A stretch of DNA of 64,000 nucleotides from Riptortus pedestris (GCA_019009955.1 CM032230.1:104182501-104246500); one strand, 5' to 3'; positions 11,641-23,358 are shown, counted from the stretch's first letter. The notes: a model not told the origin generated them from the sequence alone. Program-made: numbers and translations.

Positions 11641-11649
11641 GCAGATACG

Positions 11650-11668
11650 GCGAGAGAGAGAGAGAGAG

Positions 11669-11706
<38 letters not shown>

Positions 11707-11735
11707 TGTGAGAGAGAGAAGAGAGAGTGAGATAG
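11650..11735. repeat. (GA)n tract
   Basis: Interrupted GAGAGA purine tract of about 85 bp. It could bind GAGA-type factors in insects, but nothing else here identifies a promoter. Confidence 0.9.
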
Positions 11736-12012
11736 GGCGCAACAGTTTGTATGCGTGGCCGCTATGGCTCTACGACCGCATCGAGACAACACATAAGGCC
11801 GCCTCCATCTTCTCGAAAAGGTAATTCTTATGTAACTAGAGAATTTAGTCATTGCGTGCCGCGTGAAATAAGTACGAGATACAGAGCTCTGACCAGATTT
11901 ATCTGATACTGGAACCACAGGGATTGTTTATAAAGAATAGAGGCTCTCTCTTGCATCGAGAGTTGCAAATTTTACAATAGGCTTCGTAAAACGTAGGACA
12001 AATTTGAGTAAT

Positions 12013-13690
12013 TTAACCCTTTGACTACCATTGGGTTATATATGTCCCACTGGGTGTCCATGAAGTACCAATCAGTTTTTTCCCCACTGAAAACATGAAT
12101 AGGGCTGTCCCACTGGTTTTCTTGTTCTCTAGTACCTCTAGAGCCGCAGCACACTGGAGCGAGTGATAGGGTAAGCCGGACATTCATTAATATCTCCGTT
12201 TCTACTGGTCCTAGAATATTGATTCTGGTGTCATTTTAAAGCACATCGAATACTCTATTGAACTACCTGATCATTAATTTTTTAAGCAATTTTGGCAGTT
12301 GCGATATAACGACAGGATGAATTTTAAGTGTGTACATACAGATTATGTATCGCTTACTAAGTAGAGAATTGTGATTTGTAGACACATAATATCAACATAT
12401 AAAATATTTAGACAAGAAAAACACGTATTTAACTATTTCTTCGATCGTGAATAGCGACGTCAATTGCGTATAGGAGGAGGCGTTTTACACTGTACGTAGT
12501 TGGGAATGGTCCGCGGGAGGTATAATACGTCTTCCGCACCGAAAGCGTTAACACTGAAAGTAAAATATTTAATGAATAGGCAAGTTTAGGCAAGATCTGA
12601 CGACGTTGTAAATAAGACAATATACTCCTATAAGCATGCCAAGTGGTATTTTTTCAAGCAAATACAAGCGATTTGTGAATTCAATTAAATAAAATTATTT
12701 TTTAGCTCGATGTAAAAAAAAAAAAATAAATAGTGGAATTTAAAAAACCTTTTGTGCCAGTTTTTTATTTTTTATAATACCCTTAATGTGTACTGGAAGC
12801 AACAAAAATTTATAAAATGAAATAAGAGTTAAAGACGAATTAAATAAACCAAGGTTTTTTTTTTTTTAACATAGCAATTATAACCAGGCATTATGTAAAA
12901 CGCATTGCAATAATATGGCTAAAAATCAATCTGCTCAATTAAAAGGGTTTATGTGGTACTAACAATACAATCAAAATCCCAAATTAAAACTTTTATTTTT
13001 GCCCCCAATGCCCAACATTACTGAAGGATCGCTCCAGTGTGCGCCGGACACCGCAATAGGCCAGTACATACTCACTACAGGAGTTATTACCTGTTATCTA
13101 TTGTAACCTGTTTTTTCTATGTGTGTTTCCGTGTTTTTGATTGGTATTGACGAAAAATAGTTGCAAAAAAAAAATTAATCACAACTTCTTTTGTGTTTTT
13201 CTGCTGATTCAGTGTTGTGGAAAGTTAAAATCATAGTATTATCAAATTTGTATGCCACAAACTGATAAATTTTGGTACAGTCAACCTTGATTTACTTCTT
13301 TTGTGGCCAACATTCTCTTATCATTTTGCATAGGTTTGATGAATTTTTTTGGTTTCATTTATTTTATTTTAGGAATAGATGAAGAGCCCAAAAAGATGGA
13401 TTACACTCAAAAGAGAAATTTTAGAAAAGAAGAGCTAAGGGAGATACTCGACGACTCGGAGGAAGAATACGTCCCCTCTGATGATTCAGATGAAGAAGGA
13501 ACCGTTGAATGTAAACAGTGACAGTCTGACTGATGATAATAATGTAAACAACGACGACATTGTACGGTTTTACTTCTGACAGTGGTAATGTTATTCGGAC
13601 AACACCTCATGATACATTTCATCTCAGACTTGTACTGACTCAACCTCGACTGTCAAGGATATTCTTGACTCTACCTGATGAATTGAAATG
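12013..13690 (+). mobile_element. piggyBac-like element, truncated
   Basis: The left end reads TTAA-CCCTTTGACTACC (TTAA at 12013-12016), the typical TTAA target followed by a CCCTTT terminus of piggyBac-like elements. A subterminal motif GCACACTGGAGCGA near 12148 recurs inverted near 13027-13052 (TCGCTCCAGTGTGC). At 13396 an acidic transposase-like N-terminus begins, but the DDD catalytic core and right terminus are absent. Sequence switches to a Helitron fragment by about 13780. It is a 5' fragment incapable of transposition. Confidence 0.6.
13396..13660 (+). pseudogene. piggyBac-like transposase N-terminal fragment, frameshifted
   Basis: The first frame begins MDYTQKRNFRKEEL and continues into the acidic stretch DDSEEEYVPSDDSDEE, which is characteristic of piggyBac-family transposase N-termini. 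It stops at 13521. The continuation appears in two other frames (VNSDSLTDDNN, then FTSDSGNVIRTT), so at least two frameshifts have occurred. No catalytic aspartate region or C-terminal cysteine domain follows. A pyrimidine-rich TTTTATTTTAG just upstream (13361-13371) could be an old splice acceptor. Assignment rests on composition and on the piggyBac-like terminus upstream. Confidence 0.5.
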
Positions 13691-13774
13691 TTTGTTGATT
13701 ATTTTCTCCTGCTGTATTTTTAATGCTCTTTTGTAAATCTCCATTCTAAACTGTATATTCATGTTGGTACGTAG

Positions 13775-14450
13775 TGTTTTCAGTCATTAACGCTAATCCA
13801 CATACCGAGTTTTGTTAATTTCGGTTCAATCGTTAGTGCCCAATAAAACAGTTGGCCTCTGCTTTAGTTTTTAATGAATATCTCGTTTATACTTTGTTAT
13901 ACGACAAAAGTTACTCTAAATAACAAAATAAACAACTTTTGACGTGTGCATATTTGCCGAAAAACCAATAGAAAACCAAATATCGCTATTTTTAATTCCA
14001 GGTCTCTCTTACAACCCGCACTCCAGCTCGTTGGTACAGCTTATATAATAAGCTTATATGGACGAGTTAGTGCTAATTCACATATCGAGTTTTATTTAGT
14101 TCTGTGGAGTATTTTGTGCCAAATAAAAATTGTTGACTCCCGCTATATTTTTTAGCGTATAACTCATTTATATTTCGAAATACGAAAAAATTACATATGA
14201 CAAAAGTTACTTTAAATATCAAAATTAACAACTTTTGTTTTGTATATATTTGCCGAAAAAGCAATACGAAACGAATTATAGCTATTTTTAATTTCAGGCC
14301 TCCCTTATAACACCCAGTCCTGTTCGTCTCAGAGAAAAATAATATAGTCTAAAGTCTAAGTTGGGTTTGTAGTAATATACACGCCAAGTTTCATAAAATT
14401 CGTTCCGCCGTTTATGCGTTAAAAGGTAACAAACAAAGAAACAAAGAAAC
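13775..14450 (-). mobile_element. Helitron family 1 fragment, left piece
   Basis: Matches the internal ~290-bp units of the Helitrons at 1-737, 5217 and 39392 in reverse orientation (for example TTGCCGAAAAACCAATAG and CAACTTTTGACGTGTGC). It ends in AACAAACAAAGAAACAAA, where the AGC element at 14451 interrupts it. Its 3' terminus (hairpin and CTAG) is missing on the left side, lost at the junction with the piggyBac fragment. Confidence 0.75.
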
Positions 14451-15011
14451 AAAAGTCCGTCACGCAGGCACTGCGTAAACTAATCAGATTTCCCACGTGA
14501 AGTTTTACAATAGAGAAATCTGGCTAATAACAACTGTAGTAGTAAGAAACCTCTAAACCTAAAACATTATTTAGGGCGTAATAACCCTGTATTTTCTAGC
14601 CCCAAGAAACAGTTAACCTAACCTCTAAACCTATTCACGAGGGACGAATAGTTATGGAAACGGCCGCCAGAGCTCTCGGCGGAAAGTCCGAACATAGCCT
14701 ACTGGTGACCACACGCAGAATACAAATGCAAATATCTCGGTTAATATTCAAGATAGAGAATAAATGTATATAACAATATTTATAGTAAATTTTAATTTGC
14801 AATAAGATTGATTCTGTACAATGTTTCGGTCCGACGTATAGTAACAGAGATATTTCGAAAATCCTCCCCTCCAAACCCCCCCTCCCACTGTCCGATTTCA
14901 GCCGTTAACGAACTTGATCTTTCTTTTTACATAAAACGACAAAATATCGAGTTTTGGTAACGATCAAACAAAAATTGCGACCGCTAGTGCGGTAACTGAC
15001 AAAATATATAT

Positions 15012-15045
<34 letters not shown>

Positions 15046-15164
15046 CAGTTTTGAATAGTCATCTCCTGGGTAGGATCGATGAACATTTGAAGAATAATTT
15101 CGAAAATTCCGTCATGAGTAACAAACCTCAATAGCTGATTTCCCTTAAGGGAAATCTGCTAAAA
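14451..15164 (-). mobile_element. AGC element nested in a Helitron
   Basis: Runs from AAAAGTCCGTCACGCAGGC to GGGAAATCTGCTAAAA and includes a (TA)n tract at 15003-15046. The interrupted Helitron reads GAAACAAAATGCAG in the intact relative at 645-657. Here AAAA precedes the element and AAAA plus TGCAG follow it, so the filled site has four extra A's. It also carries an extra segment of about 80 bp (around 14548-14632) shared with the copy at 41412-41917. Confidence 0.88.
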
Positions 15165-15245
15165 TGCAGATATCGTGTCTATGAGATGTGAGACGAAAAA
15201 GTATCGTGAAATTCATCATCATTTCGAGAAAAATTAATATAATGT
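15165..15245 (-). mobile_element. Helitron family 1 fragment, right piece
   Basis: Continues the Helitron after the AGC insertion: TGCAGATATCGTGTCTATGA, then GAGACGAAAAAGTATCGTG, equivalent to 650-720 of the first Helitron. The terminal TATAAAA-type 5' end is not recognisable. Confidence 0.7.
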
Positions 15246-15509
15246 AATTTATTTTGTTATTAAATGTAGCTAAAGTACTTTTTCTGTTTTTAGGTGAGTC
15301 TCATTTAGTGTTTAAGAAGTTTTGGGTAAGTTTTATCCATCAATATGCCTTTCAAAACTTGTTGGAGTGTTCAATCATCTTAATAATATAGTGATTGTTT
15401 GATTGTAAGTTACTAACGTGTTTTTATATAGTTAAGTCTAGAATTATTTGCACACATACTCATTCACGATCTTATTCATATTTGTTCATAATCTTTATCT
15501 CCCTGACAG

Positions 15510-15735
15510 CGTGATGGCTAAAACTGGGAGTTCACTGAAGGCTGACAATTTAAAAATGCATATATCTTTCTTAATATTCAAGACTCAAAAAATTTTACAG
15601 CATTTGTAGAACACTGAATTTACAACAATCTAGATTAAATCGATCCGATTTATAATAGCGGAGACATTGTAAATGTTCGATTTTCTCTCCTTCCTGTCCT
15701 CCTCCCTTCTGTTCCATTTCAGGCGTCAAAGGTCA
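15510..15735 (-). mobile_element. AGC element, decayed middle fragment
   Basis: Resembles the A-type body in reverse: AATATTCAAGA, ACAATCTAGATT, CGATCCGATTTATAATAGCGG, then a C/T-rich block and TTTCAGGCGTCAAAGG. Ends are missing and divergence is high, so this is an old copy. Confidence 0.55.
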
Positions 15736-15984
15736 ATTTCGTTATTTTTTAAAATTTTTACAAAGCTAAGTTTTACAAATGTACAAAATAAATAGAATTG
15801 ACAAAACTAAATATAAATTGTTAGTATATTTACAACATGAGGAAAAATATAACTAAAAGGAAAACTATGAACAGTTAAACTGGAAGGAGGCAAAACTTAT
15901 ATTCCACGTACAGTGCTTGCTATATATAACTTTCATAAGGGTAAATAATAATAATAATGAATTTCGTTAGTGTCTGACATCTGA

Positions 15985-16309
15985 ACAGTGGGGGGGGGGG
16001 GGGTTACAGGGGTAAAATTGCATGGAGCCAATCTTATTACAGATATTCTATAAATGTTGTTTTGTACTTTTTTTCGCTATCTTGATTATTAAACGAGATA
16101 TCTGCATTTCATAGTTTTCGCCCTTTTGTAAACCCTCACTCATACTTGTGACATATTAACAATAAGCTGTTATATTATGAAACACATTATTAAAAGCCTA
16201 AATACCAAATATTGTTCTCATTGAGCTTTTACGTTTTGAGATAAATGCAATACGTGACGCAAGTGGAAAATCTGCTTAATTACCGCAGCCCCTGCTCGAA
16301 GGACTTTTT
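15985..16309 (+). mobile_element. AGC element, B-type 3' half
   Basis: Starts at a G-run (15991-16004) and passes CCAATCTTATTACAGATATT, TAGTTTTCGCCC and TTTTACGTTTTGAGATAAATG. It ends GTGGAAAATCTGCTTAATT, CCGCAGCCCCTGC, GGACTTTTT. The 5' half with palindrome and microsatellite is gone. Confidence 0.78.
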
Positions 16310-16317
16310 AATGAAAT

Positions 16318-16383
16318 GGTTAAAATCGAGTTTGGTGATGATCAAACAAAAAGTACGACCGCTAGAACGGTTATTGGCGTTCT

Positions 16384-16431
<48 letters not shown>
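16318..16431 (-). mobile_element. AGC element scrap with (TA)n
   Basis: About 65 bp of the mid-element (AAATCGAGTTTGG, GACCGCTAGAACGGTTAT) leads directly into a (TA)n tract at 16386-16431. The 5' flank beyond the tract is absent, so the break lies in the microsatellite. Confidence 0.65.
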
Positions 16432-16434
<3 letters not shown>

Positions 16435-16436
16435 AT

Positions 16437-16790
16437 GAAAGGTTAATAATAATTATTATTATTTAAATTTAATCTATTTACCGGCTACTTCTCAGGGTCA
16501 CATATTGCACGGCAAGCATTCCCGTTTCCACCATCTCTGCTACAAGAGCTAATTTATCTATTTAATCAGAGATATAGCACAATTAGGCTAGATAATTAAA
16601 GAAACACTTACTCTGTTTGCATCTTGGGAGTCGACTGACGATTCCTGTCCTGCTAAATTGACCTTTGGATTCACAGGGCTCCGCTGTCAGTCCCTTGACA
16701 GGTGCTGCTACCTCTTTTAAAGCCCAGTACTAATCACTCTGATCTCATAGATATAGAGAGACAGCGGAGTACCTCTAAGGCTCGACCGTT

Positions 16791-16794
<4 letters not shown>
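16437..16794 (-). other. GC-richer block with LTR-like features
   Basis: On the minus strand this reads TGTAACGGTCGAGCC from 16794, with TTTAAAAGAGG as a possible TATA-like element and CTGTCAAGGGACTGACAG as an internal inverted repeat. The start resembles an insect LTR, but no matching CA end, target duplication or second copy was found. It could equally be unique DNA. Confidence 0.25.
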
Positions 16795-16845
<51 letters not shown>

Positions 16846-16950
16846 AATTTTTTTTTAGTTGAGTCATTGGGCATTTGAAATTTTTATAAAATAGTTCACA
16901 AGTGCAATTTCAATAGAGATTCCAACCCTTAATGGAAATCTGCTAAAAGA
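16795..16950 (-). mobile_element. AGC element 5' end with (TA)n(TG)n
   Basis: A TA tract turning into TG (16795-16844) precedes a decayed 5' region (GGGCATTTGAA, CCAACCCTTAATGGAAATC, TGCTAAAAG). The rest of the element is missing beyond the microsatellite. Confidence 0.6.
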
Positions 16951-17406
16951 AAAACATATGTAGGAAAAGGGGCACCTGGAATCACTAAATATATACTTTC
17001 GGCCCTAGTGAATGCCTTACTTAATACGGTAGAGGTTATAATAAAGGTTATATATCCTTAAGCAGAACAGTATGGCGAAGACGCTAATGCCCCTTATCGG
17101 CTAATTGCTAGCCTGAATAAGTGTTTTAATTAAGATAGAACCCCAGGATCCGACAGAAGGGATTCTACTTCCCCATGGCCGCTCTCTCTCTAGAACCAAT
17201 ATAAATACAATTCTAGATAAAACAGACCCCCCCCCCCAAACAGTCTAAAATAAAAAAGAAAACCACGTTTCAATTAAATTTTGAAATGATAAGAAAAAAT
17301 ATACCTAAGAATAAAATGTAACTTTCACAGGTAATATTGATCAGTCAAAATAAAACTCCAACCACTTGTTTTTGGCTAGTGGTATAATTAAATATAAAAG
17401 AAACAC
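16951..17406. other. No gene seen
   Basis: Moderately GC-rich unique-looking sequence with a C-run at 17227-17237. No coding similarity on either strand. Confidence 0.45.
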
Positions 17407-18114
17407 AAAAGTCCGTCACGCAGGGGCTGCGTAAACTAAGCAGATTTCCCACATGAAGTTTTACAATAGAGAAATCTGCATACTGCTAACACTTAACACC
17501 ACCGTGAGTAAATACAAACGGTAATGAGAAATCGTTCAGTTAATTTTAATAAGCTCCCAACGGAAACGGCTTCTGAATTGTAAACAAATAGGTCTGCCAA
17601 CCACTCAGAGCTGAACAGATAGACATATTCTTCACCGGAAAGAAAAACAATTACTGATATACATCTGAATATAACACATTAACATCATTACAAACTATTT
17701 GCTATATCTAGTACTACAATTTATTATGAATCAGAATAATTTATATTTTAATAACTGAAATTTTAGTAGTCCAAGAAATAAAGAGGGGGGGGGCGGATGA
17801 ACAGAACGAATTTGCATATATCTCACAAAATAAAAGGTTAGAAGACAAGAACGGTTAGGTTACACGAGAGCTGAACAGTTACGGAAACGGTCGAACTAAT
17901 CCGGAAACTTACGACAATTGCCGTCCACACACTTAATAAAAATGCAAATATCACGGTTAATTTTCAAAATTCTCCCCCTCTACATCCCCCCCCCTCCCAC
18001 TTGTCCGATTTCAGCCATTAACGAACTTGATCTTTCTTTTTACATAAAACGATTAAATATCGATTTTGTTAACTATCAACAAAAATTACGACCGCTAGAG
18101 CGTTAACAGACATA

Positions 18115-18177
<63 letters not shown>

Positions 18178-18300
18178 GAACGGACCTCATTTTCCCTCAT
18201 CTCCTGTGTAGGATCGATGGACATTTGAAGAAATATTTCGAAAATCGCGTCATGAGTACGACATCAATAGCTGATTTCCCTTCAGGGAAATCTGCTAAAA
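17407..18300 (-). mobile_element. AGC element, long form with (TA)n
   Basis: Complete copy from AAAAGTCCGTCACGCAGGGG (hairpin CGCAGGGGCTGCG intact) to CCCTTCAGGGAAATC and TGCTAAAA. It includes the long-form insert (17480-17790), a G-run, the A-type body, and a (TA)n tract at about 18112-18172 between GCGTTAACAGACA and TTTTGAACGGACC. Its organisation equals that of the copies at 9527 and 36026. Confidence 0.88.
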
Positions 18301-18560
18301 ACATAAATGTATATTAATATAATGAAATAACTGAGTTATTACAATCAGAAAGACAAAAAAAAAAATGATACCAAAACACGTGCAAATAATAAGAAAATAG
18401 TAAGACGGGTCGAAAATTATGTATTATCTAAATGGAAAAATAATGTTGAGGGTTATTAAAAATGTCACATGTTAAAAAGCATGTGAAAATCAGTACGTAT
18501 TGTAAACAAAGACATATATTTTGTCATTATTCTTTTTTAACATCCCCTTTTCTCTTCTAT
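18301..18560. other. AT-rich spacer
   Basis: No recognisable feature between an AGC copy and a SINE. Confidence 0.4.
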
Positions 18561-18714
18561 GGCTAACTGGGACGGGTTATCTACAGGGTACCACTCTTTT
18601 CTACCCAGGTGGGGCTTAGGATTTTATTTAATGAGTTGGTCACTAAATAAATTCCTATTGCCCAGGCGAGAATCGAACTCGCCACTAAAAGTTTACCATG
18701 TAAGATTAAGGCCC
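18561..18714 (-). mobile_element. tRNA-derived SINE, truncated
   Basis: Contains the body and B-box region in reverse (GGGACGGGTTATCTACAG, GTCACTAAATAAATTCC, GAATCGAACTCGCCAC, TTTACCATGTAAGATTAAGG). The end of the tRNA-like head and the tail are missing. Confidence 0.82.
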
Positions 18715-19378
18715 CCATTTATAATTAGAAATTAAATTTAGGAAATGAAAAATGAGATGATTAAATACTTTATTTAACTTGTTATTGAAAATGGCGAAGT
18801 AGTTGGTTTCACGGAACTAAATCTCATCAGTTCTTAAAAAAATACCAATTTTAATCAGTTTATTATTTTTAAAATCACTGCTAAGTGCTACTAGAAATAA
18901 AAGTATTGCATAAGGGAGATCTGTAACTTTTTTCTGTTTAAAAGAGTTTTTTTTTAAAAAAAGAATCATTGTATCAACCGATGTATTTATTTAAATACAA
19001 TAGTAAAATGCTTTTAAATGGAAAGATTTTCGTGTAGCAATTTTCTCTTTCTCAGAAAAATTTGATTTCTCAAAGAAAAATCCTACTTAAATTATATCAC
19101 ATAAAACAATATTTAGGTAGAAAATTAAAAACAATTAAAGGGGACAATAATTTAAGAAGGAAATTCATTAGCATTGTAATAAACACTTCTAAATAACTTA
19201 TAAGTTTGCTTTACGACAATTGAACTCAAGAAGAGCTCGTTAAAAATATTTCACCATTGTTATTAAATGGAATAAAACTAATTTAATTTCACGGAGCATC
19301 TCTTATCATTTGTACTAATTAACAATTAACATTTTCGAGTGTGACCTGGAGAAAATTCCATGTATTGATAATATACAT
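18715..19378. other. No gene seen
   Basis: Very AT-rich sequence with short A and T runs. No coding potential or repeat family recognised. Confidence 0.45.
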
Positions 19379-19957
19379 AAAAGTCCGCCACGAAGGGGCT
19401 GCGTAAACTAAGCAGATTTCTCACGTGAAGTTATACAATAGAGAAATCTCAATACGAGAGCCAAACAGTTACGGCAAATGGCCGAACTAGCTTTTGGCGG
19501 AAAATTCAGTCATCCCTTATCGGCCCACAATTAATAAAAATGCAAATATCTCGCTTAGTATTCAAGATAAAGAATAAATGTATAGAACAATATTTATAGT
19601 AAATTCAATTTTCAATAAGATTGGTTCTATACAATGTTTTGATCCGACGTATGGTAACGGAGATATTTTGAATTTTCGAAAATCCCCCTGTCTAATCCCC
19701 CCCGTCCCCGGGTCCGATTTCAGCCATTAACGAACTCGATCTGTCTTTTTGCATAAAACGTTTAAATATCGAGTTTGGTAACGATCAAACAAAAATTGCG
19801 ACTGCTAGAGCGTTAACAGACATATATATAATTTTGAACGGACCTCATTTTCGTCATCTCCTGGGTAGGATCGATGGACATTTGAAGACAATTTTCAAAA
19901 ATCGCGTCATGAGTACGACCTCAATAGTTGATTTCCCTTAAGTGAAATCTGCTAAAA
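19379..19957 (-). mobile_element. AGC element, A-type body
   Basis: From AAAAGTCCGCCACGAAGGGG to CCCTTAAGTGAAATC and TGCTAAAA. The A-type segment carries CCGAACTAGCTTTTGGCGG. The microsatellite is minimal (CATATATATAATT around 19820), between GCGTTAACAGA and TTTTGAACGG. Confidence 0.87.
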
Positions 19958-20990
19958 GCGCCCTCGAAACCCCTAGGACCTTGTCGCTTGTTTGAGATAA
20001 AAACGTAATAAATATTGTGTTTGTAAAAACGATTTTTTTTTTCCAAATGATCTGTTCTGATAACATGAAATTGTGATTATTCGCTGCTCTATCATTTGAT
20101 TCTGACCAAAAATATGCGCAAATAATATATTTTTCAACTACCAGCAGTCGTGCAGTGCCTTTAAGGGTTGAGCCCCGGCTTTAAGAGTAATGGAGCAAAA
20201 CATGTTTGCAGCAGTTGCTCACCTTATCAATAATATTTCTTGCTATGCCCTTGTGTTCGTGACCGGCAATTTGTTCCCTGACAAAAACTATCTCGGACGT
20301 GGTCCTGACAATTATCAGCTTTTTTTTTGTTGTGTTAAACGATATTAATACTTCGATAAAACATAAATAAAACTTGAAAGTTTGAATTCTTTCTTTAATA
20401 TGACAATTCATTAAATGAGCTGTGAATCATTCATCTAATACTGTGGCTAGGAAAATGAATGAAGTGTTGGATAATATTAAAATTCAGAATGCCTTCAAAA
20501 TACCGTTTCTGCTGTCTAAATTTCGCAAAGAAACAACACATTTATTTAATTAAATTATTTAGCCTGATCATAGACTTTGAAATTCTTTGTACACAGCATA
20601 CCCATTTATCAAATGCCATTAGTTATTCATTGAATATATCTTTCGTGAATACTTTACAATATAATGCATACCTGAAATTAATATGTCTTGGAGATTGTCA
20701 TTTCCCGTGTTAATACTTTCGTAGTGGTTTACACGACGGACTTGAACAAGTCTTCATAATTACACGTTTACTAAAACCCTTTCACTTGTGCGGGAGGTTT
20801 ATTATTGTTGGCAAATTAGTCTTTGTGAATAGAAAGAAAAATATTTTTAATAGATACTATTTTGTATGGTTTCGTTGGCCTTGAGGCTACTGGAAAGATC
20901 GTGACTTGGAGGTTCTCTTACCGGCGTTTCTCATGGAGGAACTGAGAAAGGCAGCTTCCGAGGAACTAGGAAATGATGAAAAGACTTCGG
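19958..20990. other. No gene seen
   Basis: AT-rich sequence with several short opposed open frames (20181-20411 minus, 20459-20713 plus). None carries a recognisable domain or a believable splice structure. Confidence 0.45.
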
Positions 20991-20994
20991 TGAA

Positions 20995-21082
20995 TAGGAA
21001 GAGAGAGAAAGAGAGGGAAAGAGAAAGAGAGTGAGGGAGAGAGAAAAAGAGGAAGATAATGACTGAGAGAGAGAGAGAGGAT
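20995..21082. repeat. Interrupted GA-rich purine tract
   Basis: AGAGAGAAAGAGAGGG-type low complexity of about 85 bp. The minus-strand open frame over it is a by-product. Confidence 0.85.
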
Positions 21083-21102
21083 GGAATCAGTGATTTTCCC
21101 AT

Positions 21103-21480
21103 GATTAGCCGCTGGATGGAGGGAATTGAAAAAGACGGCGACTCAAGACGTTGAGTTAGTGGCTACATCAGTGAGGTGATGACCGTAACACCGACCCGTA
21201 CCGAATCCATTATACTCCGCCTATTAGTGAGCCACGTCATTTATTTTGATGTTGGACTCTCTCTTTCCCTTCTGCTCTCGTCTGACAAATCGCGTCGGGA
21301 GATCGATTCTTTTTCCGCGAACGGCAACCCGCGCGGGTTTTCATTGTTCCCCGCAGATTGTTGACATTAATCTACTCAATTGCAATACCGACTTATTTCT
21401 CATCGCGGGTGGCTTTTCCAATTATCGAAAATGGAATAGGAAAACGGAATCCTGCCCTGAATTTTAAGATTACTCCTCGA
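21103..21480. other. GC-richer unique block
   Basis: Base composition rises above the surroundings (CGGCGACTC, CGCGTCGGGAGATCG, GGCAACCCGCGCGGG). Short overlapping frames exist but no protein family is recognised. It could be a conserved regulatory element or an unknown exon; the sequence alone does not decide. Confidence 0.3.
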
Positions 21481-22094
21481 ATTGAGCCATTTCATTATTA
21501 TGCATCACCTGCATAAAGCTAAACTATTTCTCATAATTAATTCACGGAGAATTTTAAATATTTAAGCTGGATCAATAATAACACTCATCAGTAACGGAGG
21601 TAATTTTCTATTCCCTACATTTCCTGATGCACAATTCTGCCACCACAGTCTTAGATGAGTCATGGCGCTTTCCAGCGCAGACACTCCATTTATGAACGTA
21701 TAATCTCCACAGAACCTCCCACTTTTACCTGACTTTTCTCCTACTTCTTACTGTGGCAACATACTAGGTCTGTTTGGAGAGCGTACAGTGTTCCACTCCT
21801 TCCTTGTTTTCTAACTACCAAAGGCCGTCCTTCTTAATAGCTCAGGTGGCTTCAGGCACTTTCGTGAGGTTCTGAATTTAGTTGCAGTACATGAACGTTT
21901 CGTCATGTTACCATTTTTTAACACAGCTAAGTCAGCTCCTTGAGAGCAAAACAAAAAGCCAGGCTAAGTTGGGTACTTATAAAAACCTCTCCCGTAGGTC
22001 AAGATATAATTGTGACAATGGAATAACTAGTTCGAGAAGGACAATGTATTTAACTGGTTTCAGTGCCTCCTATTCCTATAAAAAAAAAATGAAA
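21481..22094. other. No gene seen
   Basis: Mixed composition. The 81-codon frame at 21882-22127 overlaps the start of an AGC copy and is not credible. Confidence 0.4.
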
Positions 22095-22570
22095 AAAAGT
22101 CCGTCACTCAAGTACTGCGTTTACTAAGCTGATTTCCCACTTATATCCAGCGAATTTATCTGAATAAGTAAAACTTCAGTGAGAAAAATCTTCAAATAAA
22201 GTGCTTCATGATATAACAGCTATTTTTAATACGACATAAGTAGGAGTGGTGGGTTACGGAAGGTCAAAAACTAAAATATGCAAATATCACTTTCCGAAAT
22301 TTTCGCCGGCAGAGGGGAGTACGATTTCATCCATTGACGAACTAGGTCGTTATTTTTGCATAAAACGTTTAAATATCAAGTTTGGTTAGTATCAGACAAT
22401 AATTATTACTGCTAGAGCGTTAACAGACAAATATATACATATCAAATTTTGGATGGACCTCATTTTCGACATCTCCAAGATAGGATGGATAGACTTTTAA
22501 TGACAGCTTTGGAAAATCGCGTGAATAGGACCTCAATAGCTAATTTTCCTTCGGGGAAATCTGCTAGAAT
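22095..22570 (-). mobile_element. AGC element, internally deleted
   Basis: Starts AAAAGTCCGTCACTCAAG with a disrupted hairpin, then B-type body (GAGAAAAATCTTCAAATAAAG). It jumps within the C-rich region to the proximal half (AGGTCGTTATTTTTGCATAA, GAGCGTTAACAGACAAATATAT). It ends GGGGAAATCTGCTAGAA. TA content is short. Confidence 0.78.
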
Positions 22571-23358
22571 GTAAATGGCGTATGAACTCATAAACGTAGT
22601 ATATATCTTTTGAGGGCTTAAGCTTTGTATTACTTCAATGATACCCTTTGGGCCAAAGGTCTGCCTGAATTAGCTGGATAAAAGGTCAAATTTTAATACA
22701 TATGAGACCACGAATGTACTTTACATAATCCTGGATTAGGTGTGAAAAGGAAGAACCATGATACGCGCCGAACTTCACATAATCCTATTTCAGACATATA
22801 CTTGAAGAATCCAGATACCCCACATGATGATAAAAAAGTACCATTTGCTATGTTATTTAATGAATCAAAACGCATGTCTTAAATCCAAAATAACTTAGAA
22901 CTAAGAGTCTTAGAAATAAGTACATTGCAGTTTGATTTGTACAATTCTAAGGAATATGAAGTTATGCCCATCTGTATGTAAGGTACTTGAGTCCCAAAGG
23001 ATATTTGAAGACATTAAATTTAGCGCAGATCAATATATGCCTGTTTGCGCTAGCCTACCAGTGTAAACCTTGTTACCGAGACTGCTAACATTCTCAGAAC
23101 TACTTTGACCCTCCAGGACTTAGGGCATGTTCAGCATTGCCCCCTTAGGTCATAACTGACAACCTCTTTAGAGGTCAGTCAGTGACTTTTATATGCCACT
23201 CCAGTCTTCAAAGTGTCCTTAAAGATGAAAGGGTAGTTTCATATCTGGTTTATTGCTTTTAATTTCAAATAAATACTTAAAAGCACCTATCGCTACTGAT
23301 TTGTATTGTCGATAATGACTAATTTAAAAAGGAAGACAAAGCTACGTACGTCCAACTC
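22571..23358. other. No gene seen
   Basis: Unique-looking sequence with CTCCAGGACTTAGGGC-type GC-richer patches around 23040-23200. No domain recognised. Confidence 0.4.

Noticed and set aside
11460..11918. 152-codon minus-strand frame
   Set aside because: The middle is a translated GA tract and the rest has no recognised domain.
17221..17240. C- and G-homopolymer runs (17227, 43451, 51741, 53815) as quadruplex signals
   Set aside because: They are single uninterrupted runs, several within AGC elements, without the spaced G-tract pattern.
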